DNA from: CAWJMD01 sp963843835
GTDB lineage: Bacteria; Actinomycetota; Actinomycetes; Actinomycetales; CAWJMD01
NCBI GenBank assembly: GCA_963843835.1
Contig: CAWJMD010000001.1
Coordinates: 1,116,001-1,180,000, forward strand
Length of the DNA: 64,000 nucleotides
Direction: 5' to 3'
Numbering within the stretch: position 1 is the stretch's first letter; every line of letters starts with the position of its first letter. Under the pieces are notes generated by a model. It was not told the origin of the DNA. It made no database searches and saw nothing but the letters and a program-made list of their open reading frames with translations. Both the position numbers and the translations under genes were made by a program. Shown here piece after piece: positions 26,482 to 35,459 of this stretch.

Positions 26482-27438
26482 ATGGCCGAAGTCCTCGTCC
26501 TCGTCGACCATGTCGACGGTGCCGTCCGCAAGACCACGTCAGAGCTGCTGACGATCGCCCGCCGCCTGGGGGAGCCGTCCGCGGTCTTCTTCGGCACCGG
26601 CTACGCCCAGGCTGCCGCGGCGCTCGCCGAGTACGGCGCCGCCAAGGTCTACCGCGTGGAGGACCCCGCGGTGCAGCAGTACCTCGTCGCGCCGAAGGCC
26701 GAGGTGCTGGCCCAGCTCGTCGCCTCGGCCTCGCCCGCGGCGGTGCTCATCCCCTCGAACGCCGAGGGCAAGGAGATCGCCGCGCGACTGTCGATCAAGA
26801 CCTCGTCGGGCCTGATCACCGACGCCGTCGACGTGCAGGCGGGTGAGGGCGGTCCAGTGACCACGCAGTCCGTCTTCGCCGGGTCCTACACGGTCCAGGC
26901 GAAGGTGACCAGGGGCACGCCGATCATCACGGTGAAGCCGAACTCGGCCACCCCCGAGGCCGCTTCGGCGACGCCGACGGAGGAGACCGTTCAGGTGGAG
27001 CTGTCCGGCGCCGCGACGGCGGCCGAGGTCACCGAGCGCAAGCCGCGTGAGAAGAGCGGTCGCCCCGAGCTGAACGAGGCCGCGATCGTTGTCTCCGGCG
27101 GACGCGGGACGAACGGCGACTTCAGCGCCGTGGAGTCGTTCGCCGACGCCCTCGACGCCGCCGTCGGCGCCTCGCGCGCGGCCGTCGACGCGGGCTGGTA
27201 CCCGCACGCCAACCAGGTCGGGCAGACCGGCAAGCAGGTCTCGCCGCAGCTCTACGTGGCCGCAGGCATCTCCGGTGCCATCCAGCACCGGGCCGGCATG
27301 CAGACCTCGAAGACGATCGTCGCGGTCAACAAGGACGAGGAGGCGCCGATCTTCGAGCTCGTCGACTTCGGCGTCGTCGGTGACCTGTTCACCGTGCTGG
27401 CCCAGGCGACCGAGAAGGTCAACGCCTCCAAGGGGTGA
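26482..27438 (+). CDS. etfA: Electron transfer flavoprotein subunit alpha
   Basis: 318 residues. It carries the FAD that shuttles electrons. The N-terminal domain starts MAEVLVLVDHVDG and includes LIPSNAEGKEIAARLS. The C-terminal FAD domain begins near residue 195 with EAAIVVSGGRGTNG, GASRAAVDAGWYPHANQVGQTGKQVSPQLYVAAGISGAIQH (diagnostic of the family) and VNKDEEAPIFELVDFGVVGD. It lies directly after etfB in a two-gene operon closed by a strong hairpin at 27449-27481. Confidence 0.97.
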   Translation: MAEVLVLVDHVDGAVRKTTSELLTIARRLGEPSAVFFGTGYAQAAAALAEYGAAKVYRVEDPAVQQYLVAPKAEVLAQLVASASPAAVLIPSNAEGKEIAARLSIKTSSGLITDAVDVQAGEGGPVTTQSVFAGSYTVQAKVTRGTPIITVKPNSATPEAASATPTEETVQVELSGAATAAEVTERKPREKSGRPELNEAAIVVSGGRGTNGDFSAVESFADALDAAVGASRAAVDAGWYPHANQVGQTGKQVSPQLYVAAGISGAIQHRAGMQTSKTIVAVNKDEEAPIFELVDFGVVGDLFTVLAQATEKVNASKG

Positions 27439-27448
27439 CCGGACGCCA

Positions 27449-27481
27449 CGACGGCCCGCCCCGGTGGGGTGCGGGCCGTCG
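27449..27481 (+). terminator. Terminator of etfBA
   Basis: A perfect 11-bp stem (CGACGGCCCGC at 27449-27459, GCGGGCCGTCG at 27471-27481) with an 11-nt loop, 10 nt after the etfA stop. There is no U-tract, which is common in high-GC actinobacteria. Confidence 0.75.
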
Positions 27482-27504
27482 CGCTGTCCCGCCCGGTGGC
27501 GACT

Positions 27505-27510
27505 TAGGAT
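27505..27510 (+). promoter_or_regulatory. Putative -10 of the cysteine desulfurase gene, leaderless
   Basis: TAGGAT, 6 nt before GTG 27517 and just after the etfBA terminator, so a separate transcription unit starts here. Confidence 0.5.
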
Positions 27511-27516
27511 CGTCGG

Positions 27517-28722
27517 GTGACCGCCTACCTCGACCACGCGGCGACGACCCCGGTGCGGCCGTCGGCGCTGCGCGTGCTCGTCGACGAGACCACGGCGGGG
27601 GGCAACGCCTCGTCGCTGCACACGGCCGGCCGTCGCGCCCGCAGGGTCGTGGAGGAGTCACGCGAGCGGGTGGCGGCGGCCGTCGGCGCTGCGCCGCCCG
27701 CGGTGGTCTTCACCGCCGGTGGGACCGAGGCGGACAACCTGGCCGTCAAGGGCCTCTACTGGCACCGCCGTGACCAGGACGTGCGCCGCCGCCGGGTGCT
27801 GCTCAGCGCCGTCGAGCACCACGCGGTGATCGACCCGGCGGAGTGGCTGGCCGACCACGAGGACGCGGAGCTGGTGTGGGTACCGGTGGACAGCCTCGGC
27901 CGCGTCGACATCGGGGCGCTCCGCGAGGAGATCGCCCGGGACCCTGAGTCGGTGGCGCTGGTGTCGGTGATGTGGGCGAACAACGAGGTCGGCACGCTGC
28001 AGCCGGTCGACGAGATCGTCTCAGCGGCGATGGAGTTCGGGATCCCCGTCCACAGCGACGCCGTGCAGGCCCTGGGAGCGGTGCCTCTGGACTTCGCCGC
28101 GAGCGGCCTCGACGCCATGACGCTGTCGGGACACAAGGCCGGCGGACCCATGGGCGTCGGCGCACTCCTGGTGCGCAGCGGCCTCGACCTCACCCCCGTC
28201 CTCCACGGGGGCGGACAGGAGCGGGGCGTGCGGTCGGGCACCCTCGACCTGCCCTCGATCGCGGCGTTCTCGGTCGCAGCGGACGAGGCGGTCGCCGAGC
28301 GCGCGACGGAGGCGCCGCGGCTCGCGGCGCTGCGGGACGACCTGGTGGCTCGGGTGCGCGCCGAGGTGCCCGACGTGACCCTGCGGGGCGACCCGTCGCC
28401 CTCGGGTCGGCTGCCCGGCAACGCGCACCTGACCTTCCCCGGCTGCGAGGGCGACTCGCTCCTCTACCTGCTCGACGCCCGGGGCATCGAGTGCTCGACC
28501 GGCTCGGCCTGCCAGGCCGGCGTTCCGCAGCCCAGCCACGTGCTGCAGGCGATGGGCGTGGGCGAGGACGAGCTGCACGGCGCGCTGCGCTTCAGCCTGG
28601 GGCACACCTCGACGGAGGTCGACGTCAAGGCCCTGGCCGAGGCGATCGGGCCGGTCGTCGAGCGGGCGCGCGGCGCCGGGCTGGCGTCGGAGCTGGCCGC
28701 CACGCGTTCGCGAGGAGCCTGA
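27517..28722 (+). CDS. iscS: Cysteine desulfurase (NifS/IscS class)
   Basis: 401 residues. It removes sulfur from cysteine as an enzyme persulfide for tRNA thiolation and Fe-S assembly. It opens YLDHAATTPVRP. The PLP-binding Lys is in LSGHKAGGPMGVGAL (about residue 205). HHAVIDP and SDAVQALG place other cofactor contacts. The persulfide Cys is in ECSTGSACQAG near residue 330, the short-loop class I arrangement of IscS. Start GTG 27517 is supported by the leaderless-type hexamer. The stop is 1 nt before the mnmA GTG, a pairing that fits sulfur delivery to MnmA and matches the mycobacterial order Rv3025c-Rv3024c. Confidence 0.93.
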   Translation: MTAYLDHAATTPVRPSALRVLVDETTAGGNASSLHTAGRRARRVVEESRERVAAAVGAAPPAVVFTAGGTEADNLAVKGLYWHRRDQDVRRRRVLLSAVEHHAVIDPAEWLADHEDAELVWVPVDSLGRVDIGALREEIARDPESVALVSVMWANNEVGTLQPVDEIVSAAMEFGIPVHSDAVQALGAVPLDFAASGLDAMTLSGHKAGGPMGVGALLVRSGLDLTPVLHGGGQERGVRSGTLDLPSIAAFSVAADEAVAERATEAPRLAALRDDLVARVRAEVPDVTLRGDPSPSGRLPGNAHLTFPGCEGDSLLYLLDARGIECSTGSACQAGVPQPSHVLQAMGVGEDELHGALRFSLGHTSTEVDVKALAEAIGPVVERARGAGLASELAATRSRGA

Positions 28723-28723
28723 C

Positions 28724-29825
28724 GTGCTCGTGCTCGCCGCGATGAGCGGGGGGGTGGACTCCGCGGTGGCCGCCGCGCGGGCCGTCGACGCCGGTCACGA
28801 GGTGGTCGGGGTGCACCTGGCTCTCGCCAAGAACCCGGCCACCGGTCGCACGGGCGCCCGGGGCTGTTGCACGGTCGAGGACGCCGGTGACGCCCGTCGC
28901 GCCGCCGACGTCATCGGGATCCCCTTCTACGTCTGGGACCTCGCCGACCAGTTCATGGCGTCGGTGATGGACGACTTCGTCAGCCGAGTACGCGGCGGGA
29001 AGGACCCCCAACCCGTGCGTGCGATGCAACGAGAAGGTGAAGTTCGCAGCACTTCTCGACAAGGCGGTCGCCCTCGGGTTCGACGCCGTCGCCACCGGGC
29101 ACTACGCCCGCGTGACACCGGCCGCCGACGGCACGCCGCGCCTCGCCCGGGCCGCGGACGCGGCGAAGGACCAGTCCTACGTCCTCGCGGTGGTCGGGCC
29201 CGACCGCCTCGCCCGGACGCTCTTCCCGCTCGGCGACGCCCCGTCGAAGCAGGCGGTCCGTGACGAGGCCGCGCGCCGCGGGCTCACCGTCGCCGCCAAG
29301 CCCGACAGCCACGACATCTGCTTCATCCCGGACGGGGACACGCGCGCCTGGCTCGACGCCCGGATCGAGCGGCGCCCGGGCGAGGTGCGGGACCTGGAAG
29401 GGTCCGTGGTCGGCACCCACGACGGCGCCCAGGGCTACACGGTCGGCCAGCGCAAGGGGCTGCGGCTGGGTACCCCGGCAGGCGACGGGAGGCCCCGGTA
29501 CGTGCTGGACGTGTCGGTGGCGGACAACACGGTGACCGTCGGCCCGGCACAGGCGCTGCTGGTCGACCGGATCGAGGCCGGCGACCCGGTCTTCTGGCTG
29601 GGACCCGTGCCGTCCCCGGGGGACCGGCTGGCGGCACAGGTGCGTGCGCACGGTGAGGCGGTGCCGGTCATCGTCGAGGAGGCGGGCCCCGAGCGTCTCG
29701 CGGTGCGTGTCGAGGGAGCGCTGCGAGCGGTGGCGCCCGGCCAGACCGTTGCCCTCTACGACGGCCCCGTCGTGGTCGGCAGCGGCACGGTCGCGGTGGC
29801 GCGGCGGGCGGCTCCCGTCGGCTGA
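28724..29825 (+). pseudogene. mnmA: tRNA-specific 2-thiouridylase, frameshifted in this sequence
   Basis: MnmA thiolates U34 of Lys, Glu and Gln tRNAs. The first frame (28724 to about 28985) encodes MLVLAAMSGGVDSAVAA, the ATP PP-loop, and runs to MDDFVS. The protein then continues one frame over: EYAAGRTPNPCVRCNEKVKFAALL with the catalytic Cys, GHYARV, KDQSYVL and DSHDICFIPDGD with the second catalytic Cys, to the C-terminal barrel ending at 29825. Removing one C at 28984 or 28985 restores a single reading frame of 366 codons of normal family length. All motifs on both sides are intact, so a sequence error or very recent mutation is likely. As written, translation would end at 29263 with a wrong tail. 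Confidence 0.9.
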
Positions 29826-29836
29826 GCGGCGGCGCC

Positions 29837-29842
29837 TACGGT
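29837..29842 (+). promoter_or_regulatory. Putative -10 of the methionine-synthase-like gene
   Basis: TACGGT, 7 nt before GTG 29850. It favours that start over the in-frame GTG at 29841. Confidence 0.4.
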
Positions 29843-29849
29843 GAGGCGC

Positions 29850-30878
29850 GTGAGTATCACGACGGACGCCGGTGGCCAGGCACGCACCGCCACCGGCATC
29901 GGCTCCTGGCCCGGGCTGGACCCCCTCGAGGCGACCCGGACCCTCTTCGGCGAGCTCGGTGCGCCACCCGGTCTGCCCTACCTGCCCGAGCTGCCGGCCC
30001 GCGGTCCCGGTGCCGACCTGACGGGCCGGGCCGCGACGCTGCTCGTCGACCTGCCGGTCGACCTGCAGCCCTCCGGGTGGCGGCTGGTCGACCGTCCGGG
30101 CCGCGACCTCGGGCGCGCACGGGGTCTGACGTCCTCCGACCTCGACGCCCTGGCCGAGTGCGCGGACGGGTACTCCGGGCCGTTGAAGGTGCAGGTCGCC
30201 GGCCCCTGGACGCTGGCGTCGACGCTCTGGCTGCCACGAGGCGAGCGTGCGGTCACCGACGCCGGTGCGAGGCGCGACCTCGTCGACTCCCTCGCCGACG
30301 GCGTCGCCCGCCACGTCGCCGACGTCCGCCGGCTCGTGCCCGGTGCCGACGTGGTGGTCCAGCTCGACGAGCCGGGCCTGCCCGGCGTCCTCGCCGGGCG
30401 CCTGCCGACCATCTCGGGGTTCGGAAGGCTGCCCGCCCTCGAGGCGTCCACGGTCGAGCAGGGGCTCTCGGCGGTGCTGCGGGCCGCCTCGGCGGCCGGG
30501 GCCACCTCCACCGCCGTGCACTGCTGCGCCGCGGACGCCCCGCTGGCCCTGCTGCGCTCGGTCGGTGCCGACGCGGTGGCCGTCGACCTGTCGCTACTGG
30601 ACGCGCGCAGCTGGGAGTCGGTGGCGGTCGCCGTGGAGGCGGGGATGTCGCTGTGGGCGGGTGTGGTGCCGACCTCCGGCGACCTGCCCACCGTGCGCGC
30701 GCTGGCCGAGGCGGTCAGCGGGCCGTGGCGGCGGGTGGGCCTGCCCCTCGACGGCCTGGCAGGCGTGACGGTCACCCCGACGTGCGGGCTGGCGGGCAGC
30801 AGCCCCGCGCAGGCGCGCGCCGCGATGACGCGGTCGCTGGAGACCGCCCGCGAGCTCGCCGAGGTCGCGGTCGGGTGA
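29850..30878 (+). CDS. Methionine synthase-like (MetE C-terminal fold) protein, Rv3015c-like
   Basis: 342 residues (345 if GTG 29841 is used). It resembles the C-terminal barrel of cobalamin-independent methionine synthase alone. It opens TATGIGSWPG, the usual N-terminal motif of this stand-alone family. VQLDEPGLP is conserved, and potential zinc ligands occur in AVHCCAADAP (His-Cys) and TPTCGLAGSS (Cys). It lacks the N-terminal folate-binding half of MetE, so the methyl donor is unknown; archaeal relatives use methylcobalamin proteins. It lies between mnmA and ligA, as in mycobacteria (Rv3015c next to ligA). The biochemical role is unproven. Confidence 0.8.
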   Translation: MSITTDAGGQARTATGIGSWPGLDPLEATRTLFGELGAPPGLPYLPELPARGPGADLTGRAATLLVDLPVDLQPSGWRLVDRPGRDLGRARGLTSSDLDALAECADGYSGPLKVQVAGPWTLASTLWLPRGERAVTDAGARRDLVDSLADGVARHVADVRRLVPGADVVVQLDEPGLPGVLAGRLPTISGFGRLPALEASTVEQGLSAVLRAASAAGATSTAVHCCAADAPLALLRSVGADAVAVDLSLLDARSWESVAVAVEAGMSLWAGVVPTSGDLPTVRALAEAVSGPWRRVGLPLDGLAGVTVTPTCGLAGSSPAQARAAMTRSLETARELAEVAVG

Positions 30879-30907
30879 CGGGCGGGGCGACTGTGGGTGC
30901 TCTGCGG

Positions 30908-30913
30908 CAGGAT
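30908..30913 (+). promoter_or_regulatory. Putative -10 of ligA
   Basis: CAGGAT, 6 nt before GTG 30920; same spacing as the other leaderless-type starts in this window. Confidence 0.35.
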
Positions 30914-30919
30914 GGCCGC

Positions 30920-33052
30920 GTGAGCGACCCGGAGACCCACACCGTGCACGACGGACCGGAGCAGACCCCTGTGCCGGACGACGTCCGACGTGAGTGGACC
31001 GAGCTGGCGGCCGTCGTGCGCGACGCGCAGTTCGCCTACTACGTGCGCGACGCACCGACGATGAGCGACGGCGAGTTCGACACCCTGCTGCGCGATCTCG
31101 AGTCCCTTGAGGAGAAGCACCCCGGCCTGCGCACGCCGGACTCGCCGACGCAGCAGGTGGGTGGCTCCTTCTCCACCGACTTCGCCACGCACGACCACCG
31201 GGAGCGGATGCTCAGCCTCGACAACGCCTTCAGCGAGGACGATCTGCAGGCGTGGGCCGACCGGGTCGCTCGTGACTCGGGGTCCTCGGCGGTGCACTTC
31301 CTGTGCGAGCTGAAGATCGACGGACTCGCCGTCAACCTCCTCTACGAGGGTGGTCGCCTGACGCGGGCGCTCACCCGCGGGGACGGGCGCACCGGCGAGG
31401 ACGTCACCCTCAACATCCGCACGATCGAGGGCATCCCCCACGTGCTCTCCGGCACCGAGGAGGCGCCGGTGCCCGAGCTCGTCGAGGTGCGTGGGGAGGT
31501 GTACTTCCCCGTGGAGGTCTTCGCCGACCTCAACGCGACCCTGGTCGAGGCGGGTAAGCCGCCCTACGCCAACCCGAGGAACACCGCGGCGGGGTCGTTG
31601 CGGCAGAAAGACCCTCGCGTCACCGCTAGCCGCGCGCTCAAGATGATCGTGCACGGCATCGGGGCACGCCGTGGGCTCGAGCTCACCCGCCAGTCGGAGG
31701 CGTACGAGCTGCTCCGGTCCTGGGGCCTGCCCACGTCCGAGCACTACCGCGTCGTCGACTCCGTGGCCGAGGTGCTCGAGCGCATCGCGTGGTTCGGCGA
31801 GCACCGGCACTCGGTCGAGCACGAGATCGACGGCATCGTGGTGAAGGTCGACGAGGTCGACGTGCAGCGACGTCTTGGCAGCACGAGCCGGGCTCCCCGC
31901 TGGGCGATCGCCTTCAAGTACCCGCCGGAGGAGGTCACCACGAGGCTGCTCGACATCCGCGTCAACGTCGGGCGCACCGGACGCGTGACCCCTTACGCCG
32001 TGATGGAGCCGGTCCTGGTCGCCGGCTCGACCGTCGAGATGGCGACCCTGCACAACGCCGCCGAGGTCAAGCGCAAGGGCGTCCTGATCGGCGACACGGT
32101 CGTGCTGCGCAAGGCGGGGGACGTCATCCCCGAGGTGCTCGGACCCGTGGTCGACCTCCGTCCCGACGACGCCCGCGAGTTCCGGATGCCGACGGCCTGC
32201 CCGTCCTGTGGCACCGAGCTGCGTCCGGAGCGCGAGGGCGATGCGGACATCCGTTGCCCCAACTCGCGTTCCTGCCCGGCCCAGCTGAGGGAGCGGCTGT
32301 CGCACGTGGCCTCGCGGGGCGCCTTCGACATCGAGGCCCTCGGGTGGGAGGGCGCGCAGGCCCTGCTCGACATCGACGGCTTCACCGACGAGGGCGACCT
32401 GTTCCGCCTCGTGACCCCGGTCGAGGACGAACGGCTCGTCCTCACCGGCGTCGACCTGTTCACGCGCAAGGACGGCGAGCTGACGGCGAACGCGCACAAG
32501 CTGCTGGCCAACCTGGACCAGGCCCGGACGCAGCCGTTGTGGCGCGTGCTCGTGGCACTGTCGATCCGCCACGTCGGTCCGACGGCGGCCCGCGCCCTCG
32601 CGCAGCACTTCGGCAGCATGGAACGGATCCGCGCGGCCACACCCGAGGAGCTCGCCGGAGTCGACGGCGTGGGCCCGCGCATCGCCGAGGCGGTTCTCGA
32701 GTGGTTCGCCGTCGACTGGCACGCGGCGGTCGTCGAGAAGTGGCAGCGGGCGGGCGTGGTGATGGCCGACGAGCGGGACTCCTCGGTGCCACGCACGCTC
32801 GAGGGGCTCTCCGTGGTCGTCACCGGGTCCCTCGCCGCCTACAGCCGCGACGAGGCCAGGGAGGCCATCCTCGCGCGGGGCGGCAAGGCCTCAGGGAGCG
32901 TGTCCAAGAAGACGGCCTTCGTCGTCGTGGGTGACTCACCCGGCAGCAAGGCCGACAAGGCGGCCGAGCTCGGCGTGCCCGTCCTGGACGAGGAGGGGTT
33001 CACCCGGCTCCTCCAGGGTGGCCCTGACGGTGTGACCTCCGTCACGGACTGA
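30920..33052 (+). CDS. ligA: NAD-dependent DNA ligase
   Basis: 710 residues. It seals nicks in replication and repair using NAD+. Domain order: Ia domain near residues 20-90 (AQFAYYVRDAPTMSDGEFD), adenylation domain with CELKIDGLAVN (AMP-bound Lys132), NPRNTAAGSLRQKDP, EIDGIVVKV and WAIAFKYPPEE. The OB fold has NVGRTGRVTPYAV. A four-Cys zinc finger (CPSC, then CPNSRSCP), helix-hairpin-helix repeats (IRHVGPTAARALA, VDGVGPRIAEAV) and a C-terminal BRCT (VVVTGSLAAYSRDEA, KKTAFVVVGDSPGSK) complete it. GTG 30920 gives a normal length; the open frame extends far upstream but only as antisense-biased sequence. Confidence 0.97.
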   Translation: MSDPETHTVHDGPEQTPVPDDVRREWTELAAVVRDAQFAYYVRDAPTMSDGEFDTLLRDLESLEEKHPGLRTPDSPTQQVGGSFSTDFATHDHRERMLSLDNAFSEDDLQAWADRVARDSGSSAVHFLCELKIDGLAVNLLYEGGRLTRALTRGDGRTGEDVTLNIRTIEGIPHVLSGTEEAPVPELVEVRGEVYFPVEVFADLNATLVEAGKPPYANPRNTAAGSLRQKDPRVTASRALKMIVHGIGARRGLELTRQSEAYELLRSWGLPTSEHYRVVDSVAEVLERIAWFGEHRHSVEHEIDGIVVKVDEVDVQRRLGSTSRAPRWAIAFKYPPEEVTTRLLDIRVNVGRTGRVTPYAVMEPVLVAGSTVEMATLHNAAEVKRKGVLIGDTVVLRKAGDVIPEVLGPVVDLRPDDAREFRMPTACPSCGTELRPEREGDADIRCPNSRSCPAQLRERLSHVASRGAFDIEALGWEGAQALLDIDGFTDEGDLFRLVTPVEDERLVLTGVDLFTRKDGELTANAHKLLANLDQARTQPLWRVLVALSIRHVGPTAARALAQHFGSMERIRAATPEELAGVDGVGPRIAEAVLEWFAVDWHAAVVEKWQRAGVVMADERDSSVPRTLEGLSVVVTGSLAAYSRDEAREAILARGGKASGSVSKKTAFVVVGDSPGSKADKAAELGVPVLDEEGFTRLLQGGPDGVTSVTD

Positions 33053-33163
33053 TCATCGCGCAGCTGGGTCCCGGCCCCGTTCGGGCTCAAGTCCGTCCTC
33101 GACCGGTCGATGAGGGACCAGTGCGGCGCACAACGTGCCGCCATGCCCACGCCCGGGGAGCGC

Positions 33164-35428
33164 ATGAGCGTCGCGTCGCCTGACGAGCTCGTCGAGCTCG
33201 ACCGCGCTCGGAACCGCCCCGAGCCGGTCAACCGTGCCGCGTTCTGGGTGATGGTCTGGGGTTCACCGCTGGTAGCCGCCGCCCTCCTGGGTCTGCACGC
33301 GTGGGCAGAGCCCCTGTCGAGCCTGTCCACCATCTCGGGCGACACGATGATCTTCGTCGGCCTGGCTGTGCTGCTCGTCGTCAGCGGCGAGCTGCTGCCG
33401 GTTCTGGGCAGCCGCGCCAAGGACCCGACCGGCGTCGCCTGGTCGACGCCGTTCGCCTTCGCCGCCCTGTTGACGGTCGACGCGGTGCCGGCCGTGCTGC
33501 TCTACGCGGGCGCCACGGTCTTTTCGGGGGTCGTCTCGCGGCAGGCGCCGCATCGAGTGGCCTTCAACGCCGGCCAGTACGCCCTGTCGGTGCTCGCGGC
33601 GGACGCCGTGCTCGCCGTGTTCGGCATCCAGTCGTCGCTCGCGGACCCGTGGGCCCCGTCCGGCGCCGTCGAGCTGCTCGCGTGCCTGCTCGCAGCGCTC
33701 GCCTTCTTCCTGGTGAACGAGCTCCTCGTCAGCATGGCGCTGGGGGCGCTCACCGGCGACGGACTGCACAGCGAGTTCGTCGGCACCCTCGGGTTCGAGG
33801 TGGCCGTCAACGGCTCGCAGCTGCTCCTCGGGCCCCTGGTGGCCGTCGTGATGGTGAACGCGCCGCTGCTGACGCCGCTCGCCGTCATCCCGGTCGCCGC
33901 CATCCACATCAGCGCCGCCGGCGCCCGCAGCAGCGCCTGGGCGGCCACCCACGACGACCTCACCGGTCTCGCGAACCGCAGCCGCTTCAACGAGACGACG
34001 ACCCGCCTGGTCGGCCAGCTGGCCGGCGACCGTCGCTCCGGGACGATGCTGGCGCTGTTCCTGCTCGACCTCGACCGGTTCAAGGAGGTCAACGACGTTC
34101 TGGGCCACCCCACGGGGGACCGCGTGCTGCAGGACGTGGCCGATCGCCTGTCCAACGCCCTGCCCGACGCCTACGTGGTCGCGCGGCTGGGGGGCGACGA
34201 GTTCGCGTTCCTGCACTCGGTGTCCGGCCCGGAGCACGCGCTGGCCCTGGGTGAGCAGGTAGGGGCCGCGCTGCGCGAGCCCCACCTGCACGAGAGCGGC
34301 CAGCTGGTCGACATCGACGCCAGCATCGGCGTCGCCCTGGCGCCAGACCACGGGGACGACCTGGAGGTGCTCTTCTCGCGCGCCGACGTGGCGATGTACT
34401 CGGCGAAGCGTGAGAGCAGGGGCACCGCGCTGTTCGACCCGTCGGCCGGGTCCGCCTCCATCTCGCGTCTCGGCATCCTGGGCTCGCTGCGACGTGCGCT
34501 CGACGACGACGAGCTCTACCTCGACTTCCAGCCCAAGGTCGACCTGTCCACGCGGGCCCTGGTCGGCGTGGAGGCACTCGTCCGGTGGCGGCACCCCAGC
34601 GGGGTCCTGGTCTCACCCGACGAGTTCATCCCGGCGGCCGAGCACTCGGGACTGATGCCACGCCTCACCGAGCGCGTGCTCGACCTCGCCCTCCAGCAGG
34701 CCCACGAGTGGCGCACCGGCGGGCTCGAGGTGCCCGTCGCGGTCAACGTCAGCCTGCGCGACCTGCTGCAGCCCGAGTTCGCCGACAGGCTCTCGACCAT
34801 GCTGCGCAAGTACGAGGTGCCGGCGAAGCACCTCACGCTCGAGGTGACCGAACGCGTTCTCGCCTCCGACCTCGCGCAGGCGCGCAACAGCATGGTCCGC
34901 CTGCACAAGCTCGGTGTCGGCCTGTCCATGGACGACTTCGGCACCGGCTGGTCATCGCTGATGATGCTCCGAGAGCTGCCGGTGACGGAGGTCAAGCTCG
35001 ACCGCTCCTTCGTCAGCCACGCGCTCGACTCGGAGATGGACCTGGCCATCGTCGCCAAGGTGACCGAGCTCGCCCACGCGCTCGGCCTGACAGTCGTCGC
35101 CGAGGGGGTCGAGACCATGCCGGTGCTGAACCGCCTCGCCGACCTCGGGTGCGACCAGGCGCAGGGCTGGCAGGTGGCGCGCCCGATGGGTGGCGACGAC
35201 GTCGTGTCCTGGTCCCGCGCGGTCGCCGACGCCGAGCTGTCCGTCGACGGCGAGGTCGTACCGTCCTGGCAGTCCGGGCTGCGGACGGCGAAGACCGCAC
35301 GCGCGCACCCGGACGCGGCTGCGGGTACGGACGTCGAGGAGGCCCCAGGGGCGTCGCTGATGGCGGCCCGGCGCGAGCTGGACGAGCACGCCGAGGGCGT
35401 TCCGCTGCCCCGCCGCACCGGGGGCTGA
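33164..35428 (+). CDS. Membrane-bound GGDEF-EAL protein, no. 2
   Basis: 754 residues from ATG 33164 (GGGGAG only 3 nt upstream); ATGs at 33110 and 33143 are alternatives. Residues 25-245 hold about eight TM segments with SGELLPVLG and FNAGQYALSVLA, clearly the same N-terminal module as the protein at 6962. The GGDEF domain has DDLTGLANRSRF and an intact GGDEF near residue 342. The EAL domain has GVEALVRW near 468, VNVSLRDL, EVTERV, MDDFGTGWSS, VKLDRSF and EGVET. Both domains look able to work. About 75 low-complexity residues with KTARAHPDAAAG follow the EAL domain. It lies between ligA and gatC, an insertion relative to mycobacterial gene order. Confidence 0.9.
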   Translation: MSVASPDELVELDRARNRPEPVNRAAFWVMVWGSPLVAAALLGLHAWAEPLSSLSTISGDTMIFVGLAVLLVVSGELLPVLGSRAKDPTGVAWSTPFAFAALLTVDAVPAVLLYAGATVFSGVVSRQAPHRVAFNAGQYALSVLAADAVLAVFGIQSSLADPWAPSGAVELLACLLAALAFFLVNELLVSMALGALTGDGLHSEFVGTLGFEVAVNGSQLLLGPLVAVVMVNAPLLTPLAVIPVAAIHISAAGARSSAWAATHDDLTGLANRSRFNETTTRLVGQLAGDRRSGTMLALFLLDLDRFKEVNDVLGHPTGDRVLQDVADRLSNALPDAYVVARLGGDEFAFLHSVSGPEHALALGEQVGAALREPHLHESGQLVDIDASIGVALAPDHGDDLEVLFSRADVAMYSAKRESRGTALFDPSAGSASISRLGILGSLRRALDDDELYLDFQPKVDLSTRALVGVEALVRWRHPSGVLVSPDEFIPAAEHSGLMPRLTERVLDLALQQAHEWRTGGLEVPVAVNVSLRDLLQPEFADRLSTMLRKYEVPAKHLTLEVTERVLASDLAQARNSMVRLHKLGVGLSMDDFGTGWSSLMMLRELPVTEVKLDRSFVSHALDSEMDLAIVAKVTELAHALGLTVVAEGVETMPVLNRLADLGCDQAQGWQVARPMGGDDVVSWSRAVADAELSVDGEVVPSWQSGLRTAKTARAHPDAAAGTDVEEAPGASLMAARRELDEHAEGVPLPRRTGG

Positions 35429-35452
35429 CACTCGGCGGCGGCACCCTAGACT
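35425..35452 (+). promoter_or_regulatory. gatC promoter (CTGACA-N16-TAGACT), leaderless
   Basis: CTGACA at 35425-35430 and TAGACT at 35447-35452, 16 nt apart, 7 nt before ATG 35460. The -35 overlaps the stop codon of the GGDEF-EAL gene. The stretch from -10 to ATG is almost the same as that before ilvD (43564-43579). Confidence 0.6.
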
Positions 35453-35459
35453 CGCCGCC

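Noticed and set aside
29978..32722. Minus-strand open frame of 914 codons
   Set aside because: It lies antisense to the MetE-like gene and ligA, which have full motif sets. Composition is low-complexity His/Arg/Gly/Val, as expected from the complement of GC-rich codons.
33099..33110. TCGACCGGTCGA palindrome before the second GGDEF-EAL gene as an operator
   Set aside because: A 12-bp GC-rich palindrome is not rare in such DNA and no promoter elements are placed around it.
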